From Panax quinquefolius (Eukaryota > Streptophyta > Magnoliopsida > Apiales > Araliaceae), in NCBI GenBank assembly GCA_020205615.1, contig CM035170.1:30993123-31057122 (forward strand): DNA of 64,000 nucleotides, read 5' to 3'. The position numbers and the translations under genes are program-made. Position 1 is the stretch's first letter, and every line of letters begins with the position of its first letter. The notes under the pieces were generated by a model. It was not told where the DNA came from and made no database searches. It saw nothing but the letters and a program-made list of their open reading frames with translations. Shown one piece after another: positions 54,810 to 64,000 of this stretch.

Positions 54810-55639
54810 GAGCCCATCCACAAGAACCTATTGCTATGGCATCTGCAACAACCCTTTTTTTTTGACGACCGATATAAAAAAAAAAAAAAAAAAAAAAATT
54901 TCCAACTAGTAAGAGCCTCTACTACCGCTAAAAAAAAAAAAAAAAATCAACCGTAAGAGCCTCTATCAAACACTATAAAAAAAAAAAAAATGTCAATCTA
55001 GAGTTCTCTGAAACTACAAAAAAAAAAATGTCAACCATAGCAAATGTTTGTTTTATAAAACAAATGTTTTATATTTTGTTATAAAATATAGCAAATGTTT
55101 GTTTATTTTATAAAAAATGTTTTTTTATTTTGTTATAAAATATATTATAAAACATTTGTTATAAAATATTTGTTTTATAAAAACATTTTTTTATTTTCTA
55201 CTACGTAAAATAAAAAAATGTTTTATTAAAACAAATATTTTATAACAAATGTTTTATAATATATTTTATAACAAAAATAAAACATTTGTTATAAAATATT
55301 TGTTTTTATAAAATATTTTTTTTTATTTTCTACTTACTAAAAATAAAAAAAATATTTTATTAAAACAAATATTTTATAACAAATGTTTTTATAATATATT
55401 TTATAACAAAAATAAAAACATTTTTTATAAAATAAACAAACATTTGCTATATTTTATAATAAAATAAAACATTTGTTTTATAAAAACAAACATTTGCTAT
55501 GGTTGACATTTTTTTTTTTATCTTACTATATTTTTTTTTTATATATTTCTTATTTCGTAATTTCCTAAAAAAAGTTGTTTGCATTACATATAAAGGTTGT
55601 TGCATACCATGAAAAGTTACAGCAGGTTAGATGGGCTCC
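54808..55639. mobile_element. Foldback (hairpin) MITE inserted in a TA repeat
   Basis: About 830 bp between TA tracts. Terminal inverted repeats are GGAGCCCATC (54809-54818) and GATGGGCTCC (55630-55639). The next bases also pair loosely (atgg-atctgcaacaacc near 54836 with ggttgttgcata-ccat near 55593). The centre (55021-55520) is a long AT-rich inverted repeat. Several A-runs (54878-54898, 54930-54946, 54978-54990) separate short gagcctct direct repeats. No coding capacity. The superfamily is uncertain; TA-rich flanks prevent a target-duplication call. Confidence 0.72.
55021..55520. repeat. 500-bp nested palindrome
   Basis: Outer arms: the reverse complement of aatgtcaaccatagcaaatg (55027-55046) occurs at about 55491-55510. 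Inner units of acatttgttataaaatatttg are repeated in both orientations around two centres, near 55200 and 55335. Confidence 0.85.
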
Positions 55640-55722
55640 TATATATATATATATATATTAATAGCTTATATAAATGAATGTAAGTGATTAATTAATGAAT
55701 GTAAGTTATTAATATATATATA

Positions 55723-55809
<87 letters not shown>

Positions 55810-55816
55810 AGTTATT
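55640..55816. repeat. (TA)n tracts with aatgaatgtaagt repeats
   Basis: TA runs at 55640-55658 and about 55711-55806 with two copies of taatgaatgtaag-attaat between them. E7 inserts at the right edge; TTATT (55812-55816) would be its left target duplication. Confidence 0.85.
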
Positions 55817-58285
55817 TGTAAGACCCCAACTTATTTTAAATAAAATCAATTTCCACTAATTATTAGTGTGAATAATAAGGTATTAATTTGATATAATTCT
55901 CGGTTATGGGTGAAATTGCAAATTTTACAAAATAAGCAAGTGGTTATAAAATAATCATTGTTGTTTGGGAATATTCGTTTGGTCGTGGAATATTCTTTGT
56001 TGTCGTGAAATATTCGTATGCATTTACGCTAGCAGTCATTTAGGGGCCCCATAATGTAATAATCATCAAATGAAGAAAAACGAAAAGTTTGAGTTTTTAT
56101 AAATAATCGCGTAGATGTTACCGCTAATATCATTGAATAATACCCGGTTAGTTAAAATACGATGTACGCTGATGGATGCAAAAGATTGATAAGTATTGAT
56201 CCTTACGTAAAGAAGGCACTACTCAATAATTATTATAGTAATTACTGCTCAATATTTTATTTTATTGATTCAATAATTGCATATTGTTGATATTTTATAT
56301 TATTGTTGTTTCAATAATTATCACCGCACAAGATTTCCCATTATCGATCAATAATTCATATTATTTGAATAATATTATTAGATAGCATTATTGGCAATGT
56401 CTAAAAATTTCATCGAAGGAGAGGTTTGGTCACCTAATTGCGCCGCCAAGAATGAGAAATTCTTATTGAAAGCCCCCTCTCTTTCTTGAACTATGCGTCA
56501 TTGTCATAAATGTGATTCTGTAATATTATTTATGAATAATTAATTATTGATTCACATGATAAGGAAATATTTATATTTATGTGGATTTAAATGTTGGATA
56601 TATTTATTGTGGTTAAAAATGAAGGAGTTAATGTTGAGGTGTTTTATCAGTATTTTTGTCGGAATGGAGGTATTAAAAATTAAACCAGTGTTTTTGAGAT
56701 ATATTGCGTGAGTTATACTTTTTAATCCGACCGTTGGATCGTTGTGATTTTTGGATATGTTATACATATATAAGTTGAGTATCTGTCCAAAAATTTTGAA
56801 CCGTTAAAAATGAACGCATGATTTGTTATGAATTTTAAGAGGTGACTGGTTCAGAAATTGTTGAATTTTTGGAGTTTATCATTTTGGTGGAAAATTCTAG
56901 AATTAGTGGGCCCCACTTTTGGTTGGTAAAGAAATGTGCTGAATTTTATTTCAAATGTGGTGGGTGGAAATAGTAGCAGGTAAAGCCATCAAAGTTGCAG
57001 AGTTAAAGTCTGCTTGCACATGCTAACATTTTCCTATAAATAGAGGGCTAAGTTAGAATTGAAAATCACACCGTAAATAAGTTTTCTCTTTCTCTCTAGA
57101 TTATCGAGTGTATTTTATGAGTATTTAGATACTTTGTGTGAGTTTCTATTCATCAAGACAAGTTTCTTTCAAATTTTATACCGATATTCCATCGGAAATC
57201 GATATTTTGAGGTAAGGGGTGTTATATTCTTCTTAAAATGATATTTTCTTCAATATCATTATACCGAAATGTTGGTATGAACTTTTTTATCAAATTTGGA
57301 ACTTTTTGTGTTGGAGTTACTATTCACGTATACGGCACTATTCATCGAAAAAATAAAATTTTCCCTTTTTGTCCAAGATGTCTATTATGGTTACTATCTT
57401 TGATTGTATTCATGTTTTGATCTTTATTCTTGAATTTTGCTTCAAAATTGGTTATTATGGAGTATTATTGATCTTGGATAAACTGTTATATGAATCCCTA
57501 CTATTAGTCCTTCTGTCTCACTAGATTCATTTTCTTTAAAATATTTTTTATCATCCTCAGTCCTAAATGATGATATTACTAAATATCTTTGGCCTATAGT
57601 GCAAAGATAAATGATTAACTGATGAATATCTTTGGCCCGTAGTGCAAAGATGAACAGGTGTTGAGATGAATACGACCAACTGGTGATACAAATGAATATC
57701 TTTGGCTCAGAGTGCAAAGATGAATATTTGATTCAAGATGTATATTAATTGATGTTACAGGATAAAATATTGATGATGGACTTTTAAATCTTAGAAGATA
57801 GTGAATTCTTTCTCTACTCGACTCTTCTAATGGATTGTTGTTTCACTTTGCAGCTTGTTGATCTAAAACTTGTTGTCTATTATATTTTATCGATTTTTCC
57901 TTGTTGAAGACTAATGATAATTTGTTGTATATTATCTTAGTAATAATATTCTTTATCGGGCTAGTTGAGCTCACCCTTTTCCTATTTGTTCCATTTTTCT
58001 TCTCGTGAGGTGAGACCATAAAGGATCTAGTGGGGTATGGAGTGATGGTTCTAGAAAGATGTTTTAGCAATCCTCACTATTTCTGTAAAATCGTGTTTGA
58101 ATAATTGTAATGAGGACTTATTTGAGTGTAGATATTGTCTAGAAGACAATATTTGTATTTAAACTCACAGTATGTGTTGTCGTATTTTCCACGACAATCA
58201 GATTATTGAAGATGTAGTTTGCTTTCCGTACCATGTATTTGGCGACTTCGTAATGGGTGTCAGATACCTATTTTGGGGCGCCACA
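55817..58285 (+). repeat. E7 5' LTR
   Basis: 2469 bp from TGTAAGACCCCAACTTATT to GGCGCCACA. TATA box (57035-57042), ACTATTCAC units (57317-57350) after it, GTAGTGCA repeats (57590-57725), gggctagttgagctcaccc at about 57958. Confidence 0.92.
57035..57042 (+). promoter_or_regulatory. TATA box of the E7 5' LTR
   Basis: TATAAATA in cctataaatagagggctaag, identical in context to the E4 inner LTR. Confidence 0.72.
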
Positions 58286-58288
58286 GCT

Positions 58289-58300
58289 TGGTATCAAAGC
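58289..58300 (+). other. E7 primer-binding site
   Basis: TGGTATCAAAGC, three bases after the LTR end; same variant as E1. Confidence 0.9.
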
Positions 58301-58469
58301 TTAGGATATGGTCTCCAAGGCGAGATCTGGGAATAGAACTAGGAGGGAGAGATGAGTAAATCCTTTGCTAGTGTGTCCTATCTAAGCTTATTTGTTGGTC
58401 ATTATAATATAGGGATATTATGTGATATGTTATTTGTTTAATTAACCCTTGTTTTATGGCGATTTAAGA

Positions 58470-59680
58470 ATGGTCACGAGAACGATAACAATGGAGTGTA
58501 TGAGACCGTGGAACAACCTTTAGTCACAAACCAGAGAACGCATACAACAGAAGGCAATATTCCTCCCGAAAACAACACTACCGAGCAAACGATGAATGAT
58601 GGAATGTTTAGGAGCTTTTTTGCGCTTCATGCAAAATCGCACGAGGAGACTCGTGTACAAAATACGGTGGAAGTGATAGCAACGCTGCTGGCCTGTCATC
58701 CAAATGCAAGCAGCTTCAAGGAGTTGGGACCACCCGAATTTATTGGAAAGCCGAATCCGATCAAGGCGGAAACATGGGTCAAGCAAATTACCAAGATATT
58801 TGATGTCTTCGGATGCACGGAGGAACAGAAGGTTCCATTCGCCACCTTTATGTTCCGCGGTGAGGCAGATTACTGGTGGGAATCTGTGAAGCGTACCCAG
58901 CGAGCCGCACTCAATATGTCTTGGGAAACGTTTCAGAAACTATTCAATGACAAGTACTTTCTTGAAAGTATTCGTCATATGAAGGAGGTAGAGTTTATCA
59001 GACTGGAACAAAATAACATGATGGTGTCCTAGTACGAGGCAAAGTTTGCAGAGTTATCCAGGTTTGCACCTCATTTGGTCGAAAATGAGGAACGAATGAC
59101 GAGGATGTTTCTGAGAGGTCTAAAGCTCGAGATTCGGCAATATCTTATATCTCATAAATTTTCTTTATATTCAGATGTTGTAAACAGGGCTCAATTATTA
59201 GAGCGAGATAATGAGTATGTGCAATCAAGGGACCACAACCGTGGTCATACCACGACAAAGATTCATCGAGAGCGATGATAACCAACGAGGAGGAAAAATA
59301 CGAACAAAGGCGGTAACCACTCAGGTGGTCATCGTGGCCATGATAATAGGAGAGGTGAGTCAAATGGAAATTTCAGAAAGAGGAGATTCAACAATGACGG
59401 GAAGACATCACTAGCAGCACCAGCACCAACAACAAATTCTAGGGGAGGAGAACGACCGCCAGTTAGATGTTACAAATGCGGGAAATAGGGACATATCAGC
59501 CCAAACTATCAACAACAATCCAAGGTATGTTACAATTGTGGAAAGGAAAACCACATAGCTCGGGATTGTTCTGTAGCAAAACCAAGTTCAACGGGGATGG
59601 TGACTCCAAGGGTCATCCCCGGATAAGTCAAAATCGCCAGTTCTCGGAAGAGCATTTGTCGTGATCGCCAAAACGCGAGG
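58470..59680 (+). pseudogene. gag: E7 gag
   Basis: The ATG at 58470 fits the family position, but the family frame (YETVEQP...) only starts near 58496, so a frameshift lies between them. The open part 58496-59032 has the N-terminus (NIPPENNTTEQTMNDGMFRSF), capsid (FKELGPPEFIGKPNPIKAETWVKQITKIFDVFG, ADYWWESVKRTQRAAL, SIRHMKEVEFIRLEQNN) and ends at TAG. The same frame resumes to about 59215 (VENEERMTRMFLRGLKLEIRQYLISHKF), then shifts through the basic linker. First knuckle CYKCGK-stop-GHISPNY; second knuckle CYNCGKENHIARDC complete at about 59527-59570. Confidence 0.87.
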
Positions 59681-60350
59681 AGTCTTAACGAGGTGATTAC
59701 GTAAGCTAATCTTGAACTCTTGTGAAGTTTATACCTTACTAGATACCGCCTCTACCCATTCTTTATCTCTCCCGCTTGTGCTCAACGCTTAAACTTGACT
59801 CCGAGAAATTAGACTTTGATTTATCGCTGAGACTCCATTGGGTGAAACTTTCGTTACATCCACTGTTTATAAATCTTGCTTAATCCAAGTTGGCACTATC
59901 ACATTACTTGTTGATCTTATCTCTTTAAAGATACTTTCTTTTGATGTGATTTTAGGAATTGATTGGTTAACCACTCATCATGCCAAAATTGATTATTTTC
60001 GTAAGGTTGTTAGTTTTCATATTCCTAACCAACCTGTCATACGAATTCAAACAACTAAACTACTAAAATCAATCACTATCATATCAAGCCATAAAGCTAT
60101 TCGTTTATTGAAAAACGGATGTCAAGCTTTCTTAGACCATGTTATGGATTTGAACAAAGACAAGTCAGATTTGAATAATATTTCATTGTTAGAGAATTTC
60201 CGATGTATTTCAAGAACTTCCCGCCTACCCCGTAACTTGATGTTGAATTCTTTATCGACCTTGAGCCGCACAAAACCCATTTCTAAAACCCCATATCGAA
60301 TGACTCCTATTGAACTTCGTGAGTTAAAAGTCCAACTACAGAATTGTTAG
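59681..60350 (+). pseudogene. pol: E7 protease
   Basis: Active-site block at about 59733-59757 reads LLDTASTHS, with Ala for the Gly of DTG. A frame break follows, then 59838-60350: [68 protein letters not shown]. The pre-RT NEFPDVF block is shifted out of frame (ENFRCISRTS). Third copy here with the catalytic glycine changed. Confidence 0.85.
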
Positions 60351-61050
60351 ACATAGGTTTCATTCGGCCCCAAGTACATCTCCTCGGGGTGCTCCTATTT
60401 TATTCAGTAAAGAAGAAACACGGAGTATGCGACTTTGTATTGACTACCGAGAATTAAACCATGTCACCATCAAGAATAGGTATCCGCTACCTCGCATTGA
60501 TGACCTGCTCGACCAGCCATTAAAGAGAACAATTCTTTTCAAAGATCGATCTTCGCTCGGATATCATCACCAAGATTAAAATCGAGGATATTCCAAAGAC
60601 CGCTTTCGTAACTCCCAAGACGGCATTATGAATTCTTAGTCATGTCTTTTGATCGACTAATGCTCCTCGCCGCTTTCATGGATATGATGAACCGTGTATT
60701 CAAGGAATATTTGGATCGGTTTGTTGTTGTCTTTATTGATGACATCCTCATCTATTCCAAAAGCCGTGAAGATCATGAGCACCATTTGAAGTCGATACTT
60801 GAAAGGCTTCGTGAAAACAAGCTTTATGCCAAGCTCAAGAAATGCGAGTTCGCTTGAGGAAGTAGCATTCCTTGGGCACGTGGTATCAAAACATGGAGTA
60901 TCTGTTGACCTGGCGAAGATTGAAGCAGTACAAAGTTGGGAACAACCGAAGTCGGTAACTGAAGTGCGTAGCTTTCTAGGCTTAGCTGGTTATTATCGGA
61001 GATTCGTGGAAGGATTTTCTCAAATCGCTACTCCGTTAACTTAGTTGACT
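60351..61050 (+). pseudogene. pol: E7 reverse transcriptase
   Basis: All RT blocks can be followed at DNA level: fingers ([27 protein letters not shown], about 60425-60510), palm with several small indels (60510-60650), catalytic segment [15 protein letters not shown] in 60642-60857, [11 protein letters not shown], then after one more shift 60799-61044 with [14 protein letters not shown] and [22 protein letters not shown]. The indels at 60530, 60570, 60590 and 60660 lie where E6 or E4 have CAG or CTG, which suggests read error more than decay. Confidence 0.86.
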
Positions 61051-61609
61051 CAGAAAGATACAAAATTTGTATAGAGCGAGGAATGCGAGAAGAGTTTCCA
61101 AGAGCTCAAGAGGAGACTCATTTCTAAGACTGCTCGCAAATACCATCTGGTTCGGATGGATTTGTTATATACAGCGATGCTTCAGGCAAAGGGTTAGGAT
61201 GTGTTCTCATGCAACATGGGAAAGTCATAACCTATGCCACACGACAACTCAAAGAATATGAGAGGAATTATCCTACTCATGATCTAGAGTCAAGCGGCAG
61301 TCGTTTTCAAGCGCTTGAAAACTGGAGACACTACCAGTATGGGGAGAAAGTGGAGATCTATACAGATCATAAAAGCCTCAAATATTTCTTCACCCAAAAG
61401 GAAATCAATATGCGACAACGACGTTGGCTCGAGCTGTTGAAAGATTACGATCATACCATTCAATATCATCCCGAAAAGCGAACGTAGTAGTCGACGCATC
61501 GAGTAGAAGATCATATGCGAACGTACGAAAAGCGATATTGTCAATGCAAAGGCCCATTCTGTATGACTTGCAAAGGATGGAGGTATAATTAAAGACTCTA
61601 GGGACCCAC
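61051..61609 (+). pseudogene. pol: E7 RNase H
   Basis: First Asp block ([19 protein letters not shown], about 61170-61225) present with one shift. The frame 61209-61487 has [40 protein letters not shown] and HTIQYHPEK. The VADALSRR end (about 61485-61510) reads with a frame change. The stretch 61515-61545 corresponds to gtacaagtgcgatattg of E1 but is scrambled. Confidence 0.84.
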
Positions 61610-63112
61610 ATGATGATGGCGAATATACGAGTAGAACCGACTTTAATAGATAAAGTTAAAGCTGCTCAAGATATGGACCTAGGGCTGATACGTATGAAGA
61701 AGAAAGTGCAAGAAGGAGCTATTCCAGAAGCGAGAATCAATGAAGAAGGAATACTTAGATTCAACTCCAGACTTTGTGTTCCTAACGATTCTGACTTGAA
61801 GCATAAAATCATGATGGAGGCACACAACACCCTGTTTGTAATCCATCCTGGGAGTACCAAAATGTATCATGATATTCGACATACATTTTGGTGGAACAAT
61901 ATGAAGAGAGAGATCGCAGAGTTTATCTCGAGATGTTTAACTTGTCAACGTGTAAAGGCGGAGCATCAAGTGCCAAAGGGTCCATTACAACCACTTGAAA
62001 TTCTGAAATGGAAGTAGGAACACATTACTATGGATTTTGTTACAGGTCTTCCCAAAGTTTCTCAAGGAATAGATGCTATTTGGGTTATTGTTGATAGATT
62101 AACCAAGTCTGCCCATTTCTTGCCGACACGTGAGACTTATTCCTTGAATATCTTGCTCGTATGTATGTGAATGAGATTGTGCGATTGCATGGCATGCTAG
62201 TATCCATAGTTTCGGATCGTGACCCAAGATTCACTTCAAGATTCTGGGTTAGCTTGCAGAATGCTATGGGCATGGATTTATTTATTCAAATTTCTAAGAT
62301 ACCATCCTCAAATGGACGGGCAATTAGAGAGGACTATTTAAACTCTTGAAGATCTATTAAGACTTTATGTCCTAGATTTCAAATGGAGTTGGGATAAGTA
62401 CTTGCCATTGGTAGAATTCTCCTACAACAACAGCTTTTCAAGCAAAGTATAGGCATGGCTCCATTTGAGGCGTTGATGGATTTAAAGTGTCGCTCTCCAA
62501 AGATGTCGGGACGAGGTGGGAGAAGCAACGTTGTTGGGACCATAATTAGTACGCATGACTACAGAAAAGATCCAAATGATTCGACAACGTATTCAAACCT
62601 CACAAGATCGACAAAAGAGTTATGTTGATCTTCATCGAAAGGACGTGGAGTTTAATATTAGAAATCATGTACTGTTACGTGTTGCTGCATGGAAGGGAGT
62701 TACAAGATTTGGAAAGAGATGAAAGCTCAATCCAAGATTTGTTGGTCCATTTGAGATTCTTGACCGAATAGGAAATGTGGCCTATAGACTCGCATTACCT
62801 CCAAGTATGTCTCGTGTTCATAATGTTTTTCATATATCCATGCTTCAGAAATATGTGAAAGACCCGAACCATATTATCATGTTAGAACCAGATTTAGATA
62901 GTCAAGATTTAACGTATTTAAGAAGTACCGTTAAGATCTTGGATAGGAAAAATCATGTCCTACGCACCAAGGTTATACCATAAGTTAAGGTTTTGTGGAG
63001 AAACCATGCTATTGAAGAAATGACCTGGGAGTTGGAATCGGAAATAAAAGCGAGGTATCCTCACCTTTTCGAAACACCATGTACGTATGTCAATTTCGAG
63101 GATGAAATTTCA
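61610..63112 (+). pseudogene. pol: E7 integrase with chromodomain-like tail
   Basis: 61610-62017: linker, zinc module with all ligands (HPGSTKMYHDIRHTFWW...CLTCQRVKAEH), then TAG for Trp in the ILKWK-E block. Core: MDFVTGLP (first Asp, about 62032), [12 protein letters not shown] in 62161-62349 (second Asp), QLERTI with the catalytic Glu (about 62310-62330) in another frame. 62350-62776: linker with stops and shifts (LEDLLRL, KDVEF, LRVAAWKGVTRFGK). 62777-62983: AYRLALPPSMSRVHNVFHISML, and the tail to 63112 with VLWRNHAIEEMTWELESEI and YPHLF. Active-site residues are kept, frames are not. Confidence 0.87.
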
Positions 63113-63113
63113 T

Positions 63114-63126
63114 AAGGAGGGGAGGT
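63114..63126 (+). other. E7 polypurine tract
   Basis: AAGGAGGGGAGGT directly before the 3' LTR. Confidence 0.9.
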
Positions 63127-64000
63127 TGTAAGACCCCAATTTATTATAAATAAAATCGAATTTTCTCTAATTATTAGTGTGAATAATAAGGTATTAATTT
63201 GATATAATTCTCTGGTTATGGGTGAAATGTGCAAATTTTGCAAAATAAGCAAGTGGTTATAAAATAATCATTGTTGTTTGGGAATATTCGTTTGGTCGTG
63301 GAATATTCTTGTTGTTGTGGGAATATTCGCATTTACTGACCAGTAATATCATTTTTGTGGGCCCCATAATAGAATAACCGTTGGATGAAGAAAAACGACA
63401 TGTTTGAGTTTTTATAAATAATTGGCGTAGATGTTACCGCTTAACACTCGCTGGAATACCCTATGGTTAAAATACGATGAATACGCGTGAATGCATAGTA
63501 TTGATGAATTATTGGTCCTTACGTAAAAAGGCATTACTCAATAATTATTACAATGAGTTACCGCTCAATATTTTATTTTATTGATTCAATAATTGTCGTT
63601 GATATTTTTTATATTATCGTTGTTTCAATAATTGTCACTGCACAGTATTTTCCATTATGAGATCAATAATTCATATTATTTGAATAATATTATTAGATAG
63701 AATTATTGGCAATGTCTAGAAAGTTCAGTCAAGGAGCGGTTTGGTCATCTAATCATGCGCCAAGAAGGAGAAATTTTATTGAAAGCCCCTTTCCTGGAAC
63801 TACCGTCATTGTCATAAATGTGATTCTCAGTAATATTATTTATGAATAATTAATTATTGATTTATATGATAAGGAAATATTTATTTTATGTGGATATAAA
63901 TGTTGGATATATTTATTGTGGTTAAAAATGAAGGAGTTAATGTTGAGGTGTTTTATCAAGATTTTTTTTTTGAATGGAGGTATTAAAAATTAAACCAAAG
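63127..64000 (+). repeat. E7 3' LTR, first 874 bp
   Basis: TGTAAGACCCCAATTTATT onwards, matching 55817-56690 with scattered differences; cut by the window end. Confidence 0.92.

Larger units (their letters stand above)
55817..64000 (+). mobile_element. E7: chromovirus of the E4 subfamily, running off the window
   Basis: Plus-oriented: 5' LTR (55817-58285), iMet primer site (58289-58300), gag, pol in the order protease, RT, RNase H, integrase, chromodomain-like tail, PPT (63114-63126) and the first 874 bp of the 3' LTR. No large deletion: all domains are present in order, but frames change often. LTR wording agrees with E4 rather than E1 or E6. Confidence 0.9.

Noticed and set aside
54738..54956. 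72-codon frame over the TA and A tracts
   Set aside because: Low-complexity translation of microsatellites.
59838..61487. Possible endogenous pararetrovirus RT
   Set aside because: LTRs, tRNA primer site, integrase and chromodomain-like tail are all attached, and no movement-protein region is seen; this is a Ty3/gypsy retrotransposon.
1..64000. A new gene system (defence, biosynthetic, toxin-antitoxin or host gene cluster)
   Set aside because: No non-transposon protein family could be recognised on either strand; everything with coding character is retrotransposon gag or pol.

Overview
The window is plant nuclear DNA, most likely eudicot pericentromeric or other heterochromatin. It consists almost entirely of nested LTR retrotransposons, and I see no host protein-coding gene, rRNA, tRNA or CRISPR array. 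The plant assignment rests on four things: Ty3/gypsy elements of the chromovirus type (gag CCHC knuckle, protease, RT, RNase H, integrase and a C-terminal chromodomain-like tail; initiator tRNA-Met primer sites; long LTRs of about 2-3.3 kb, best matching the Tekay/Del group); Athila-like elements with a tRNA-Asp primer site; very AT-rich spacers; and Stowaway/hAT-like fragments. The species cannot be named from the sequence.

Layout, left to right. 68-455 is a reversed gag fragment, and 456-2768 is unidentified LTR-like DNA. E3 (2769-22319, minus) is an Athila-like gag-only element. Its left LTR is split by E1 (3851-18575, plus; target duplication TGACA), a chromovirus that has lost most of its RT. 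The 3' LTR of E1 is in turn split by E2 (12108-17213, minus; target duplication GCATT), a younger relative of E3. At 22320-31288 lies E4 (minus), a chromovirus with the order LTR, deleted internal region, LTR, second gag. Its outer LTR is split by E5 (31289-43575, minus; target duplication GTAAC), a complete two-LTR chromovirus of another family with LTRs of about 3.3 kb. E6 (43650-49677, minus) is the best preserved pol region and is cut inside gag by an oppositely oriented LTR (LTR8, 49678 to about 53390). A patch of unassigned DNA, hAT/Stowaway-like fragments, TA microsatellites and a foldback element follows (53391-55816). E7 (55817 to beyond the window end, plus) closes the window.

None of the elements looks autonomous as read. 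Every coding region carries nonsense codons, frameshifts or large deletions, and key catalytic residues are changed in several copies. An important caveat: where two copies can be compared, many differences sit at CAG/CTG trinucleotides (CTG against CTTTG or TCG, CAG against CAAAG). This looks like base-calling error at CHG-methylated cytosines rather than mutation, so individual frameshifts should not be trusted.

I did not find a new defence, metabolic or regulatory gene system. The most interesting signals are structural: a PPT-plus-hairpin module repeated with different stems but the same loop in the Athila-like family; a circularly permuted E3; an LTR/primer-site/LTR-end tandem closed by one target duplication; a 115-bp segment shared by two otherwise differently damaged elements; and position-shifted ACTATTCAC arrays in related LTRs.
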